DNA of 64,000 nucleotides, taken from NCBI GenBank assembly GCA_004194705.1, contig SADC01001309.1, forward strand, positions 1-64,000, in the 5' to 3' direction. Of this stretch, positions 21,001-32,590 are shown one piece after another. The number at the start of each line of letters is the position of its first letter. The first letter of the stretch is position 1. Below the pieces are notes generated by a model. It had not been told where the DNA came from. It made no database searches and saw only the letters and a program-made list of their open reading frames with translations. Source of the DNA: Ditylenchus dipsaci (taxonomy: Eukaryota; Nematoda; Chromadorea; Rhabditida; Anguinidae). The position numbers and the translations under genes are program-made.

Positions 21001-23631
21001 CAGCCACCTTGTATTGATTAATGCAGTAAGAGGGTGGAGCGCCAAAAAAGCGAACACTCATGCTAGAGTCGAAGCGGTGGAAGTTGAGGGTGTCAAAAGC
21101 AGCCGTCCACTTGCTTGCCATTTTCTTTCTCAACTGTTGCTTCTGCAACTCCATTGCAGAAGCATTTGGAGAGAAGCAGGCAGATGCGTCATCGCTTGCA
21201 TCTAGATAAAGCCAATGATTACTGAACACAAAACCAATTTGCAGTTCACTGCCCTTTTGTTGCACTTTGTGGCGGACAAACTAATTGGTAATACAGTATT
21301 TTTCCGTGAATTACAATCAAATTGAGTCATTGTTAGAGAAGAACGTGGGAAAATTTGTAAGTGAAAATGAGAAAAAGGAAAAAAGTGAAAAATCCACCAC
21401 ATTTTTTGAAAAAAAAAAGTAAAAAACAGAAAGAAAAGCAAAAGTGTCAGATTATCGACTTTTTTGGGCCGGATTCACTAATAACATTAGGATGCTTATT
21501 CTACTTACCCCGCGAAAAAATATAGGCAGAAAAAAATTTTTTTAGCTAGGGTCCGCCACTTTTTTATCTCCATTTATGAAGTCTTTTCAAGGCCAGACTT
21601 ATTCTGGTACATAATTATGTCCCAAAAATGTTAAAAGTATGATGCGGGTATAAAGGTTTCTATCAAAGGCATCGCTAGCCAATAAAACCATCAATTTTTT
21701 TCAGACTCTTGTCTAAACAATTGTAGCCTTTTTTTTATCACAAATCACTTTCGAACCGTAATCAAAGTCCATTTTAGTTAAAATTGAAGAAATTACTACC
21801 CAAAACTTAAATGATAGGCAGTTATCCTAAAGTGAACCCCCATTTATTACCGTTTCATTCTCTTTTACCTCTCCTCCAAAAAATGCTATTTCGGTGAAAC
21901 AGATTCAACCACCACCAAAGCAATTAAAAGGGTTCAAATAGGGTTGAAACCAGCGAAAGAATTGCTGGCGGTGTTTCCTGTGTAATTTCATAATTGTTTC
22001 TTGGTCAACAAAAGGTACTGTATATTCTCTATTTAAATCCCCTGTCTAATAAAGGCCCCCGTCAATGACCTATATCTCAGCCCCTTAAAATAGTTTCGCA
22101 ATCTGTTTTTTTGCGTTTTCTTAGTTAGCACAAGTTTACCTAATTCCACTTTTCAGATTTTAGTTGAGCATCCAAAAATCTCGTAATCGACCCAATTTTT
22201 TCCGACTTTTTTAGGGTTGAATAATAAAGGCCCCATGGCCTTTATTAGAGAGTATACCTTTAATAGAGAATATTATACAAACTAACATAGTTGGGGCACA
22301 TCCAGTGTGGTGCTTACAGAATATACACTCGCCACAGGTGCCAAACTGTTGTTTTTAAGTAGGGGTGTTTGTATATCGTTCACGGATATCTAAAAATCAA
22401 TAAATTATATTTTTGTTATTGGAAGTGTTGTGTACCTTAGCATTGTAGGTGTGTCCAAATCTTAGTCGGTGTTGGGCAGGCAACCTTTTGTTAAGGCGGA
22501 TGAACATGCTAGCCTATAAAATTGAAAAAGCTTTTTTTAGAAGATGTCAAGTTTTATGGCGCTAAGAAGTCGGATGTAAAAGCTGTAGCTAGAAAGTCGG
22601 TAGTCCAATTTTCACTTTAAAATCTTTAGGACATTGGACACATGGGAATTTTCGAAGCAAAAATTCTGAATTTCGTCACAAATGTTAGTACTTTGCCGCA
22701 AATTCAAAAAATATTGTAAACAGCAACTTTTTGCGGCAAAATACGACTATTTAGGGCAATATTACAATGGTTTGCCACAAAATTTTTGCCACAAAATTCC
22801 CTTCAAAATTAGACTGAAGATTTATGTATTTTGACGGGTGTTTTTAATTTTAGCCATTTTTTATTGTCAAAATTTATATTGGTCTTGTCTCCAATAAGGG
22901 TCGTAAATAATTTGATCTGCGTACAAAAGAGTCGAATAGACAGTACAGTTTTGACAATCTGGTCCTAGATGAAATTATCGGTAATGAAAAGACCTAATGC
23001 CAGTTTCCACTGCACTTTGTGAAGACTTATTATATCCCAATAAAAACTTACACTATTCTGGTGTTCCACTCCCTGTAGCATTTTCTTTGGCCTGCGCAAT
23101 TCAAGAACATACAGTATTTGAGGACCTGTCATCCGGCCAATCCATACATTCAGAGAATAAACTTGGCTGTCTCTCTTATAGGGATGGAAGGTCCAGTAGA
23201 TTTTGCCTGAGACGTGCAGTCTGTTCTCCCAACCAGCACCGTTTTCTCTGCTCATCTACAAATTCCACCATCAGCCACTTCAGGAAATATCAAAAAGCAC
23301 TCACCTTATTAAAAAAGTACATATGCAATCCGCGAATTTGGGAATAGCCATTTTCCAGGTGCTGATTTTGCTGTATGTCCAGTGCGGTCGCGTTGGATAC
23401 TACGTTTCTATGGATTATGGAGCAGGTCCAGTAGTTGGAGTCCACACACTCGGTCCTAGGATCCTCGGTCAATTCCTCTTTGTCTGGTAGTACTAGCACA
23501 ACTGTCTCATCCTGTTCTGTTTGAACTTGATTACCCACTACTTGACCAGTAGATTCTGAGGCGGCTACCAAGAAGCCAGTGGATGTAGTCAAAGTTAAAA
23601 GTAATAGCAACACCTTGTAATATTTTTTCAT
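15025..23631 (-). CDS. IL-17-receptor-like protein with SEFIR domain
   Basis: Single-pass receptor of about 777 residues. Exons from the start: 23631-23305, 23255-23052, 22513-22436, 22389-22318, 21280-20954, 20003-19917, 19860-19273, 18536-18402, 18352-18215, 15402-15025. Every intron is phase 0 and every junction has GT and AG. The first 25 residues are a signal peptide (MKKYYKVLLLLLTLTTSTGF). Residues to about 430 are extracellular, ending in a short Cys-rich piece (CVCAYGGRCGC). The membrane span is at about 432-456 (LYLVVAVALFLLTLVLLSLA). A SEFIR-like domain spans about 500-650: SVVLVSGEQGSRCAQLELLA, then YYCRWEQDKVEE, DKVGIC, ILLFHEPRG and YLLPRDLSHIF. SEFIR domains recruit Act1-type adaptors in IL-17 signalling. 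The last 125 residues are a Gln/Thr-rich tail ending SNDSGIVV. Family placement rests on architecture and motif pattern, not a search. Confidence 0.8.
15485..15840. repeat. 20-bp minisatellite, short block
   Basis: Degenerate tandem copies of a unit close to GGCCCGATATTGGTGGTTTG, the same unit as in 16895-17560, lying on the other side of the 51-bp array. Located in the last intron of the IL-17R-like gene. Confidence 0.75.
15841..16894. repeat. 51-bp minisatellite
   Basis: About 20 tandem copies of a 51-base unit built round GCCCGCAGGTACTTCGGG followed by TGTATCCACGTC and GGTACCCGATGGTAGTTG. Because 51 is divisible by three, all frames stay open for long stretches and give repetitive ORFs (PAGTSGVSEWVPDGS on +, YLRAYNYHR on -). 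The right-hand units lose single bases from GGG/CCC runs. I take it as non-coding. Confidence 0.9.
16895..17560. repeat. 20-bp minisatellite, main block
   Basis: About 33 copies of GGCCCGATATTGGTGGTTTG with variants (CGGTATT, TCGGG, GGACC). Scattered single-base losses make the period wander between 18 and 20. The long antisense ORF across it (16271-17596) is a by-product: its content is only reiterated NHQYRAQTT-like units. Confidence 0.9.
17561..18214. other. Intron of the IL-17R-like gene
   Basis: Contains the motif CCTTGGTCCCCCCTGTGG just past the minisatellite and a GGCCATAACTTTTTT stretch resembling a mariner-type terminus. No exon seen. Confidence 0.5.
22017..22275. mobile_element. 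CCGTAT-family MITE, decayed
   Basis: Left end CTGTATATTCTCTATTTAAA, right end TTTAATAGAGAATATTATAC. The interior has the family's shared core (CCTATATCTCAGCCCC, then TTTTTTGCGTTTTCTTAGTT and TTAGTTGAGCATCCAAAAAT). It sits in an IL-17R-like intron, 43 bases beyond the donor of the exon ending at 22318. Confidence 0.65.
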
Positions 23632-25597
23632 TTGGAGAGTCGCAAAAGAAGGCTTAAAATCTAGGATTGAGTAGTTAAGAAATATGACGATTTTTACGAA
23701 CAATGTTGTAGAAAATTTGGACGCTACTGTCCTATACCCCCCCCCAATAATTTTTCAGGTACCCCAAAAACCATACATTTTTGGAAAAGTGGCAAAATTA
23801 TTACGTGTTGTCCCTGAGCCTAATGCCTAAGGCCAAAGCCTAAGCCTAAGAGCTAAGCCTAATCCCTAAGCCTAAAAATTATTGGGGGGGTATATTACAG
23901 GAGGGTTTTTGGGGGAGGTATATTACAGTAGTGCCAAAATTTGATATTTTTTGATACTTTTCTACAATAGTGAAAATTTTTAGCAATAAAATACACATGA
24001 GTCGATCTTGAGGTTTGTGGGTGTAAAAGCAAAATCTAAAAAGCGGAATCGGTGGAGCTCGTGGTAGAAGCTCCACAAAATATTTACTCTGCCGCGAGAT
24101 ACAGACCGCTCAAAATAGGTGGCTCTATTGGAGAGTTCTATATTCAGAGAGTATGCTTTATCAACGCAACAAACTCGGTTTCAGACCATCTACAGTAAAT
24201 GCAATTTTAGATGGGGATCTGCGTTTATTTTTTTATTACGCTCGAGGGCTCTTTTTCGTCATATAATTCCGTGTAATAAATATCCCCGTTTAATAGAACA
24301 TTTAAGCCTAGTGTCCAATGGCTGAGAGGAAATTCCATGCTTTTTAACGCGGGAAGGGCTGTAAACTTTATTTTGTTCATAAAACATTTTTTCTTTGGTC
24401 ACATTTTGTAGCTAAGATTGAGGGCTACCCAATAAAATTTTTTCCAGCCACAAATCTCTGAAAAAACTTTGATAAAAATTCGTTTCCTCTCACTCTGCCT
24501 TTCAGTCATTAGAGTGAAAGGCAGAGTGAGAGGAAATGCATTTTTATCAAAGTTTTTTCGGAGACTTGTGGCTGGAAAATTTTTATTGGGTAGCCCTGAA
24601 TCTTAGCTACGAAATGTGACCAAGAGAAAAAAAATTTATGAACAAAAAAAGTTTACAGCCCACCCCGCGTTAAAAAACATGGAATTTCCTCTCAGTCATT
24701 GGACACTAGGCTTTATGGTAAATGTCAAACAAAACCATAACTTTTTCAAAACTAAAAACCTTAAAAGGTATCTACACACACAAGCAATAAAAGCCGAATA
24801 TAAGCCAGACACAAAGATCATCAGACCGCTTTAAAATAGTTCAAATAAATAAATAAATTCCTAACGGATCATCATCCTCAGCAGCACAATTAGCCAGCTA
24901 ACTCGCAAAAACAACAACAGCTGGCTGGATATCAAAAAAAGTGGATACGCCAACAAAAAGGGCATCTAAACTAGCAAAGGGATTGCACACACACTCTGCT
25001 GATTGAATCAGGAGGGGAAAACAGAGACACCTCCCCAGTCAGCCAAGCGCACGCCTGAAACACGCACTCGATCAACTCTGAGCACCCATCAGACAGTCGC
25101 TAACCAGGCAGAGATACAGAGGAATAGTGATTGGAAAGATAGCAGACAGTCAGCTGCCACACGGCAATTCTCCCACTGCTTGATAAGGGAGAGGATGGCT
25201 GCCTTTTGCGTAATCAACTTGAAAAAAGGACAACAAAATAACAAAGCAACACTAACCCTGTTCATCAAACTAAATTTTACGGGTAGAAGAAGAAAGGATA
25301 TGAAAAGTTTAACGCCTCTCCACCCTCTTTTACTGTAATCCTTCTATTGCTGCTTTGTTGATGTTGTTGTTTTTTAGTTACCCTCTACTCTTTTTCATGG
25401 AGTTGATTTAGTGGAGGAGTGAAGAAATTCAAAGATACAGCAATAAATTACTTTAAAAGATGGTGTTGAAGGTAAGAGATGGAGTTGAGACGGTTTAAGT
25501 GCCTGACTGCTACTACTATTTTGTGGTGCTAGATAATACTGATCTGTTCAATTCAAATACTAGAAATGGTGTTATAATAATATATATAGATTATATA
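23632..25597. other. Upstream region of the IL-17R-like gene with a palindrome
   Basis: The promoter should lie here on the minus strand, but I see no distinctive element. At 23818-23878 there are clustered AAGCCTAAG units, including two adjoining GCCTAA hexamers. At 23990-24120 a decayed CCGTAT-family core is recognisable (AAAAGCGGAATCGG). At 24302-24716 a 415-base near-palindrome folds on the stem GTGAAAGGCAGAGTGAGAGG, with outer arms reading AAGCCTAGTGTCCAATGGCT. ORFs in 25003-25338 have no recognisable content. Confidence 0.5.
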
Positions 25598-26194
25598 CAG
25601 GGTTGTCCAAATTTTTTGTACTATTTCTTTGCTCATAACTTTTCGAATATGCGCTATTCCGACGAGATCTTTTTTTCATTCGATAGAGGAGGTGATAATT
25701 TTGTTTGACACCTCACTAGTCATTTTACAATAAAAATTTTAATTTTCGATGACCGTTTAAAGATTTCGGTGGTTTTTAGGAAAAATGGCTTACACATGTC
25801 ATTAAACAGGGACAAAGATCCACGAGAAGCTTTTTTTTATAACAAAAATTGATCATAACAAAGTTTGACGTTTTTTTTGGTACTCCCATGTGCTTGCTTT
25901 ACACACAGTCCTTGAACACAGCCCTTTCACACAGTCCTTGCGTCCTTGAAGTTACGCAGACAATTTTTGTATAAGCGGATTTACTATTTGCTTATAAGCC
26001 AGTTTTCCTAAAAACATCAACGAAATCTTTAACCGTTCATCTAAAATCAATTTTTTTATTGTGAAATGACTAGTGCAGTGTCAAACAAATTCCTATCACT
26101 TCCTCTATCGAACGAAAAAAAGATCTCGACGGAATAGCGCATATTCGAAAAGTTATGAGCAAAAGAAATAGTTCAAAAAATTTGGACAACCCTG
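25598..26194. mobile_element. Mariner-type MITE
   Basis: Inverted repeats of about 140 bases start CAGGGTTGTCCAAATTTTTT and are flanked by TA. They include CTCATAACTTTTCGAATATG and GAGATCTTTTTTTC. No coding capacity. It is related in layout to the element at 38938-40935. Confidence 0.85.
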
Positions 26195-28160
26195 TACATG
26201 TTGCTGATAAGAAAGTTATTACTGCTTACACTAATATGTCAAACAACACATACGGAAAGAAGTAAAACTAGAACTATAAAAAGAACAAAACTGCCTAGAT
26301 GAATAGATGATAAACAAAAAATACATGCGCGCCACGAATTTGGCAATTTTAGCAGTCATCCACTAATTTCGAGGTCCCTTCAACCATTTTGAAAAAATTA
26401 ATACTCTATAATTTTTGAAATAAAAAATCCTTGAAACCCTAAACGCGATGAACGTCGAAGTATGAAGCAAGTTGGAAAAATAATTTCATACTTTTACCTT
26501 TTTGTTCTACATTTGCAAAAATATTGAAACGAACGGTACACAATTAATAACTAGAGTCGCAGAGCTACCCGATAGTGTCATCACTTAAAAAATAGATTAG
26601 ATACTTGCCTTTTTGACGAAAAAAAAACAAGGAACTTTTCAGCCAAAACAAGGCACATTTAATACTTGTCCATTTTATTTACGCCTTAAATATGAAATTT
26701 TGCCAATTCGTTCAGTGTAGCTTTATAATATGGTAGGAAGAAAATATTCAGGGCTACACTGCGATGAAATTTTTTGTGAAAAAAGTTCCGACAAAAATAA
26801 AAAAACAACTGTAGCCATAAATTTCGAGTATGTCAAAGTTGACGAATACTCAATTAGCCGTCTCAAATGCATTTTCAATGAAATTGTGATTCAAACCCTC
26901 GTTTAATTTTGATAAGAAAACCAACAAAAAGCGTAAAAAGCTTGTCATTTTAAGAACAAAAATGCGTGAAAATCGTCGTTCATGATTTAACGAATTCGGG
27001 ATCGGGATTTTGAGAATTGATCTGGCGGGATTTCGGGACAGGATTTTGGCTTAAAATTGACCTGGACAAAATCGAGATCCCTACTGGATCCCGTCCCGTT
27101 TCCGCTCTATTGTCCATACATATTTAGGTTTGACCAAAACTTCAAACCGTTTGGTTTAAACAATTTGATCACAAGACTTGAAGCGAAATATACAAACATG
27201 AATTCGGTCGGGTTGTTACGGGTTTTGTGTAGTATAATTTTGTAAGTATTTGTGCCATGAGTGATTGTCAATCACCCGTTGAAGTAATTTGCGTATATGA
27301 TTCTGGTCGGTTTTTAAATACTTCATCGATAAATAGAGAAGCCTATCGAGGCCTAAGTTTTTACATGCTTTTGGAAATATAATGTTTTCTGGAAATGTAT
27401 TTTCTAATTGGATCGTCGGCCGGGCTAAGCCGAAAACTCAAAAAAATGTCGGTTTTCAGATTTGGTCGGTTCATTGGCCGCCGGCTGACAGTCTTATTTT
27501 TGAGGGTTTTTTACAGCATGGATTATTTAATTTTTGAATGCAATTCTAGAATCCAAAACACACTAGTCTCTAATGATGATGAAAGTTATAGAGAAGACTC
27601 TAAGCTGTCGAATAGACACACAATTGCTTTTAAAAAGTACGGAAAAAAGTCATATTTTGGTCAAAAATTAAAAAATTTTTTTTTAAATGATCAAAATGAA
27701 ATTTTTTCCAAATTTTTCTGGATTTTAGTCACTTTTTCAAGAAATTGATTTTTTCAAAAAAGCCATATCTCAACACCCAGGTTTTTAAAAGCTTCTCTGT
27801 AAAGTGGGCTTTGTAGCTCTTGAACTGCGATACAATATGGTGCTCTGATTTTACTGTAGCGTTAAACTTCCAATTGAATTTTGATCAGTTAAAGTGATAA
27901 AAATGCCTATCAACATCCTAAAATCACCTCACTGTGTTTGTAACCAAATAATGGCTTTTCCCAAAATATACCATTCGAAAAAAGATGAATAGGGCTACAA
28001 AACTGTATAAAAGGAATTTCGGGCTTGAGTATAGAAGCCCCCCCCCACGGGGAGTGATCAGATCGAAGAGATAACATCATATTCGTGTTTCTCGACCCCG
28101 ATTTCATGAGAAAGCCGGCTGTTTTTTTAATTCTGAGAAAAAAAAATTCGATCCACAGGG
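26195..28160. other. Gene-free stretch
   Basis: AT-rich sequence with no recognised exon. Near 27770-27870 there is a CCATATCTCAACACCCAGG...TTGTAGCTCTTGAACTGCG segment that recurs, inverted and direct, in the palindrome at 37470-37965. At 27925-28130 a segment is the reverse complement of parts of the repeat found at 47.8 and 50.4 kb. Confidence 0.45.
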
Positions 28161-28163
28161 GAG

Positions 28164-28837
28164 GGGCATTTTTCACTTACTTAAAAATCATGTTTAAATG
28201 ACTCCTAATTTACTTTTATGTGCTTAAAACGATAAGAAAGTTATTTTGTGACACTTTTCCACATAAAAAAATTGATTTTTTGAAAAAAAAATTTTGACCA
28301 AAATATGACATTTTGCCTTGGGGACCAAGGTAAATCACCTTGTATTAAGGTATTTTACGCTGTTTTGGTCACTGGAGCTGGGCAAAAAGAGCCACTGTAT
28401 GCATTTTTAATCAAGAGTCTTGCTCGGAATTATGTCTAAGGTAAGTGAGTGCGCGCATCTCTAACCAACCAAGCCCCCTGCGGGGCTTGGTTGCTTGGGG
28501 TTGAGATGCGCACACCCGCATACCTTAGACGCAAATCACTCGAAAGTGACTCTGGATGCATAAAAATGTATGCATACCAGAGTTTCTTTATGCGGTAGGC
28601 CCCAGTCAACAAAACTATGTTCAAATTCCATCTTTTTGTGGTATCCAGGTACCCTTTCAGGTTGGATTGCCTTGGGGGACCAAGGCAAAAAGTCGAATTT
28701 TAGTCAAAAAAATTTTTTTTCAAAAAAACGATTTTTGTGTGGAAAAATGTCAGAAAATGACTTTCTTATCGTTTTAAGCACATAAAAGTTACTTAAGAGT
28801 CATTTAAACATGATTTTCCAATAAGTGAAAAATGCGA
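28164..28837. mobile_element. Palindromic element with long arms
   Basis: Arms of about 160 bases are inverted copies sharing AAATCATGTTTAAATGACTC and CTTATCGTTTTAAGCACATA (or its complement). CCTTGGGGGACCAAGG lies on the inner side of both arms. The centre holds a TCTAAGGTAAGTGAGTGCGC segment also found near 47.40 and 50.06 kb. Confidence 0.7.
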
Positions 28838-28849
28838 GACCAGACTCTC

Positions 28850-30123
28850 ATAACAGAATCGATAAAATATTTCGAAAATTAAGTTAAAAAAAGTGTCGGA
28901 CCCTAGGCGGAACGAACTTCTGGGGGTGCCACTATAGCGCGTACACACTCATTTGGGCGAAAACCATTTGGGCGCCCTCATTTGGGCGCCATTACTATAT
29001 AGTGATTTTAAAATTATATAAATTGTCTGAAACGGCTATGTGAACGTCCGAGCTAGCATGCAAACCATCGGGTACCTGCCTTAAAAGAGAATCCAGCTCC
29101 ACAATCCAAAAATTTTAGATTTTGTCAAAAAAAATTAAAAACCATTGTATCGTACCCGAGACCAAGCGTTGAACATGGTTTAATAATACCCAAACAGCAA
29201 CTTTACTAAAAAAGCCCGTGCCGAGGAAGGTACGGGACTTAAAAGAGTATCTATCTAAATAATTTTGACACCGGTGTCATATGCTCCCTCTCCCCCGATC
29301 CTCGGTGTGAAGTGTTACCTTATTACTAAAATCATGAATGATAAACGACTCAACTTGCGGCCATATACTTAGAACTCATTTAGCTAGTTAAAATAGAGGT
29401 GAAAAATAAAGTTTACACTCTGATGGACTCGAACCAGCAACCTCGGTGACGTGTATATGAAGCTCCGCAGCAACCCCACCCCAATTTAGACCAAATGATC
29501 ATCCATTTGGATCAAATTTTTTTAATGCTTTTTCGGGTTCCGAAGCAATTTTTCTGCACTAATTCGAGCATGCTGAAGATCGTATGACAGTGGTAGAATC
29601 ACGTTTTATCAATAAATTTCTGAGTTATTATGAACTCTTGATTTATCAAAATCAAGAATTTACGATATCTGAAAAACTTCTCGATATGCACGAATTTAGC
29701 ATGGACGAATTAGTTCAGAAAAATAATCTTGGAATCCGTAAACGTGAAAAATTTTGATCCAAGTGGACGACCACTTGGACATCCACCGCCGAGGTTGCTG
29801 GTTCGAATCCACCTGGGTGGCCCTTTATTTTACCGTAATTTTAGATATAAAAAGACGAACGTTTGACCTTTCAGGTCATTTGGGTGAATAAACCACTACT
29901 CTGAAGTTACCTGGATATCAACCTGTCCAGGTGGTACCCAACCCTAGATTTAGGATTGAAAGTGGACCATTGAAAGTGGATCTGGACCACTGAGGTTGGA
30001 GGTTGAAAATCACGGTTGAGGTTAAAAATCACTATATAATGATGGCGCCCAAACGAGGGCGCCCAAATGAGTTCGCCCAAATGAGGGCGCCAAATGAGTA
30101 CGAACCCTATAGCGAGGTTCAAC
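28850..30123. mobile_element. Pogo-type MITE fragment split by a hAT-like insertion
   Basis: The right half of a copy of the 2608-2755 MITE (AGTGTCGGACCCTAGGCGG, GTGCCACTATAGCG) is interrupted at 28940 and resumes at 30107 with CTATAGCGAGGTTCAACTG followed by TA. Confidence 0.75.
28940..30106. mobile_element. hAT-like element with CATTTGGGCG termini
   Basis: Flanked by a perfect 8-bp duplication CTATAGCG (28932-28939 and 30107-30114). Both ends have repeated CATTTGGGCGCC in inverted orientation plus an inverted ACTATATARTGATTTT. Inside are two B-box-like sequences in opposite orientation (GGTTCGAGTCC on - near 29410-29440; GGTTCGAATCC on + near 29799). No transposase reading frame. Confidence 0.82.
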
Positions 30124-30125
30124 TG

Positions 30126-30200
30126 TACAAGTAAATTCATCTACAAGTAAATTCATCTACAGGTAAATTCATCTACAGGTAAATTCATCTACAAGGTTCA
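30126..30200. repeat. About 20-bp tandem repeat
   Basis: Four copies of a unit near GTAAATTCATCTACA(A/G), ending CTACAAGGTTC. The same words reappear inverted at 30930-30958 and again after 35048, on either side of the large insertion. Confidence 0.7.
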
Positions 30201-31505
30201 CATCCCTGTGGGGAGGTAATCCATTTTATCAGAAAGTTCAAATCCCATTGGTCGTGAATCACTTTTATAGTCTCGATTCAGCTTCAAAGGTCCAAACCCA
30301 AAATTTGGGTGGGTACCTTCGGGTAGGTGGATGACCACCTAGACAACCTAAAAAATTTAATTAAATTTGAAAACAAATAGTCCGACCATACGCAAGATAA
30401 TGTGTGAAATGATGTTTGATAGGACAAAAAGTGCAATTTTACACATCCGCACCCCGAGCCCTGGGGTTAGTACCCTGGGCTCAGGTGGGTATCCATCTGA
30501 CTGGCCTGTAAAATAAAAGTTTGTTAAAAATAAAAAATAAATCATCTTTCCTCACCCAAAATTGTGTGGGTAAGTAGGTTCAACAGGATTAAAATTGCAA
30601 ACTGCGTACCCAAATTCAAAAACCCTGTCAAACAGGATTGCTAGCAAGGTTTTACATATCTTTGAATGGAAATAAAAATCTTTTTTGGGCCAGCTAGGTG
30701 GATATCCACGTATCCGAAGGTACCCGCCTCGGATTTCGGGATTTGGGTAGGCAAAATCAGGCATACCCTGCAATTAAGTATTGCCTAAGTTTGTAAAAAA
30801 GACTGTGAAAATGGCTTTAACAAACGGTTTCCAACTATGGAGGCCAAAAGGAGTGTCCTTGAATAGTGTTTCTATCGGATTCGAACTTTCTGAAAAAGTG
30901 GATTACCTCCACACGGATTTGAACCTTGTAGATGAATTTACCTGTAGATTAATAATTTACTGTAGATCAGGGATGAGAATTTCGGTCTAACTAGGCCTAT
31001 TTTGAGGCCTAAAATAGGCCTGCGAAAATTTGAGTTAGGCCTAGTCCTAACTAGGCCTTTTTCAGGCCTAAGCCTTTTCGGTCTAACTAGGCCTATTTTA
31101 GGCCTTTTTTAGGCCTATTTTTTGGCGGGAATTTGAAATAATTTTATTTTTCAAAAAAAAATTTTGTTTTGTGATAAGGATAATATTTTTTTCCGGCCCG
31201 AATCCACGCTTTTTTCAAATTGTTCATTGCTCAAGGCTAGGTTATTACGATTGGCATGATTATTTGGACTAGTTTCCGTAGTTTCTCTACTGATTCAACC
31301 TGTTTTCTTTTTTTCAGTTAATTTTCATCTGTAATTTTCCATATTCAGGTATTAAAGCAAACCAAAACCAATCAATGATTTTGTCACTGTCAGATTCACG
31401 GGTTTACTATTTATTTCTTTTCTTCACTCTAGCGTTGTAATTTGTTGGCAGCCACCCACCGCCACCGGTGGCTACCCAAAATTTCCCACCACCACCGGTG
31501 GATCC

Positions 31506-31681
31506 AGAGGCGTAGCCAGAAAAATCTGACGGGGGGGGGGGGCTAAAGCAACCCGAGAGGTCATTTTCCCTACACCGTTTTCGAGTTTTATAGTGTTTTT
31601 AATTAACAAATTTTTTTTCGAAAAACCTGACGGGGGGGGGTGGCTATAGCCCCTCAGCCCCCCCCTTGGCTACGCCCATGG
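31506..31681. mobile_element. Small hAT-like MITE (GGCGTAGCCA ends)
   Basis: AGAGGCGTAGCCAGAAAAA at the left and TTGGCTACGCC at the right, flanked by GTGGATCC on both sides (31498-31505, 31682-31689). A poly-G tract lies inside each end. Confidence 0.75.
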
Positions 31682-32590
31682 GTGGATCCATCGGTGGATT
31701 TACCACACTGAACACAGCATATGCAAATAATGAGATTTTGGAATTTTCGATCCACTGGCTAGATTTTCTCACCAATGATCATCAAGCGCGATTTGTGGGG
31801 TATTCTCTTGCTCATTTTGTTATTGTTTTCTAGTACCCTTGAATAAGAGGATGTTTAATTAAATGCGTGGTTTATAGTCAATTCCATTAGAGATAATTTG
31901 AAGTTTTCACTGCAGTTAAATACTTTAGTTCACATGACCATATACACATAATCAGCTTGCTTGAAAGCTGTATGAAGCAAAAGTGTAATTTGAACGAGAC
32001 ATTTACCTGACTAAGAGACCTGAAAGGGCATGGCATCGCCTTGTTAGAAAAGCAATAAAGTCGAAATAGTGCACGGGTCGTAACTGAAGAGTACATTATG
32101 TAGCGTGTAAATTATATGGAGAGAATACTCTTTTTAAATCATCACAGCCAATAGTTGATCGGTTGCCAGGCAAAATTTGACAATTTTCCGGTGCCGGTGT
32201 CCAGAGCCGTTTTTGTATATAGTTGGTGTGAGCACTTAGCGCTAGTACCCACCGTCAGAATCTCGCCATATGGGACATTGACACCGGCATAAAAATTTTC
32301 TTTTCAGCTACTGACGTATTTACTCATTTGGCGCCGGTGCCCACCAGGGCTGCAGCCGGCTTCTGTTTTTCTGCTTCTGTTTTCTGTTTTTCTGTGTTTT
32401 TTTCACTTCTGTTTTTCTGTTTTCTGCTTCTGTTTTTTTGCGTCAAAAACAGAAAAACAGAAAAACATGGGCCTAAGTTATAGGCACTTGAGTCATAGGC
32501 ACAAAGTACTCCAAAAAGAGTTTTTACCGATTTTTAGACCAAATTTCGATCAATTTCAGTGTTATAGGACTGGAGAAACATTTCTAACTA

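Noticed and set aside
25003..25338. 111-codon ORF (MNQEGKTETPPQSAKRTPET) as a possible gene
   Set aside because: Hydrophilic low-complexity sequence with no splice partner or recognisable family. It could be 5' UTR of the receptor gene on the other strand, but I cannot support it as coding.
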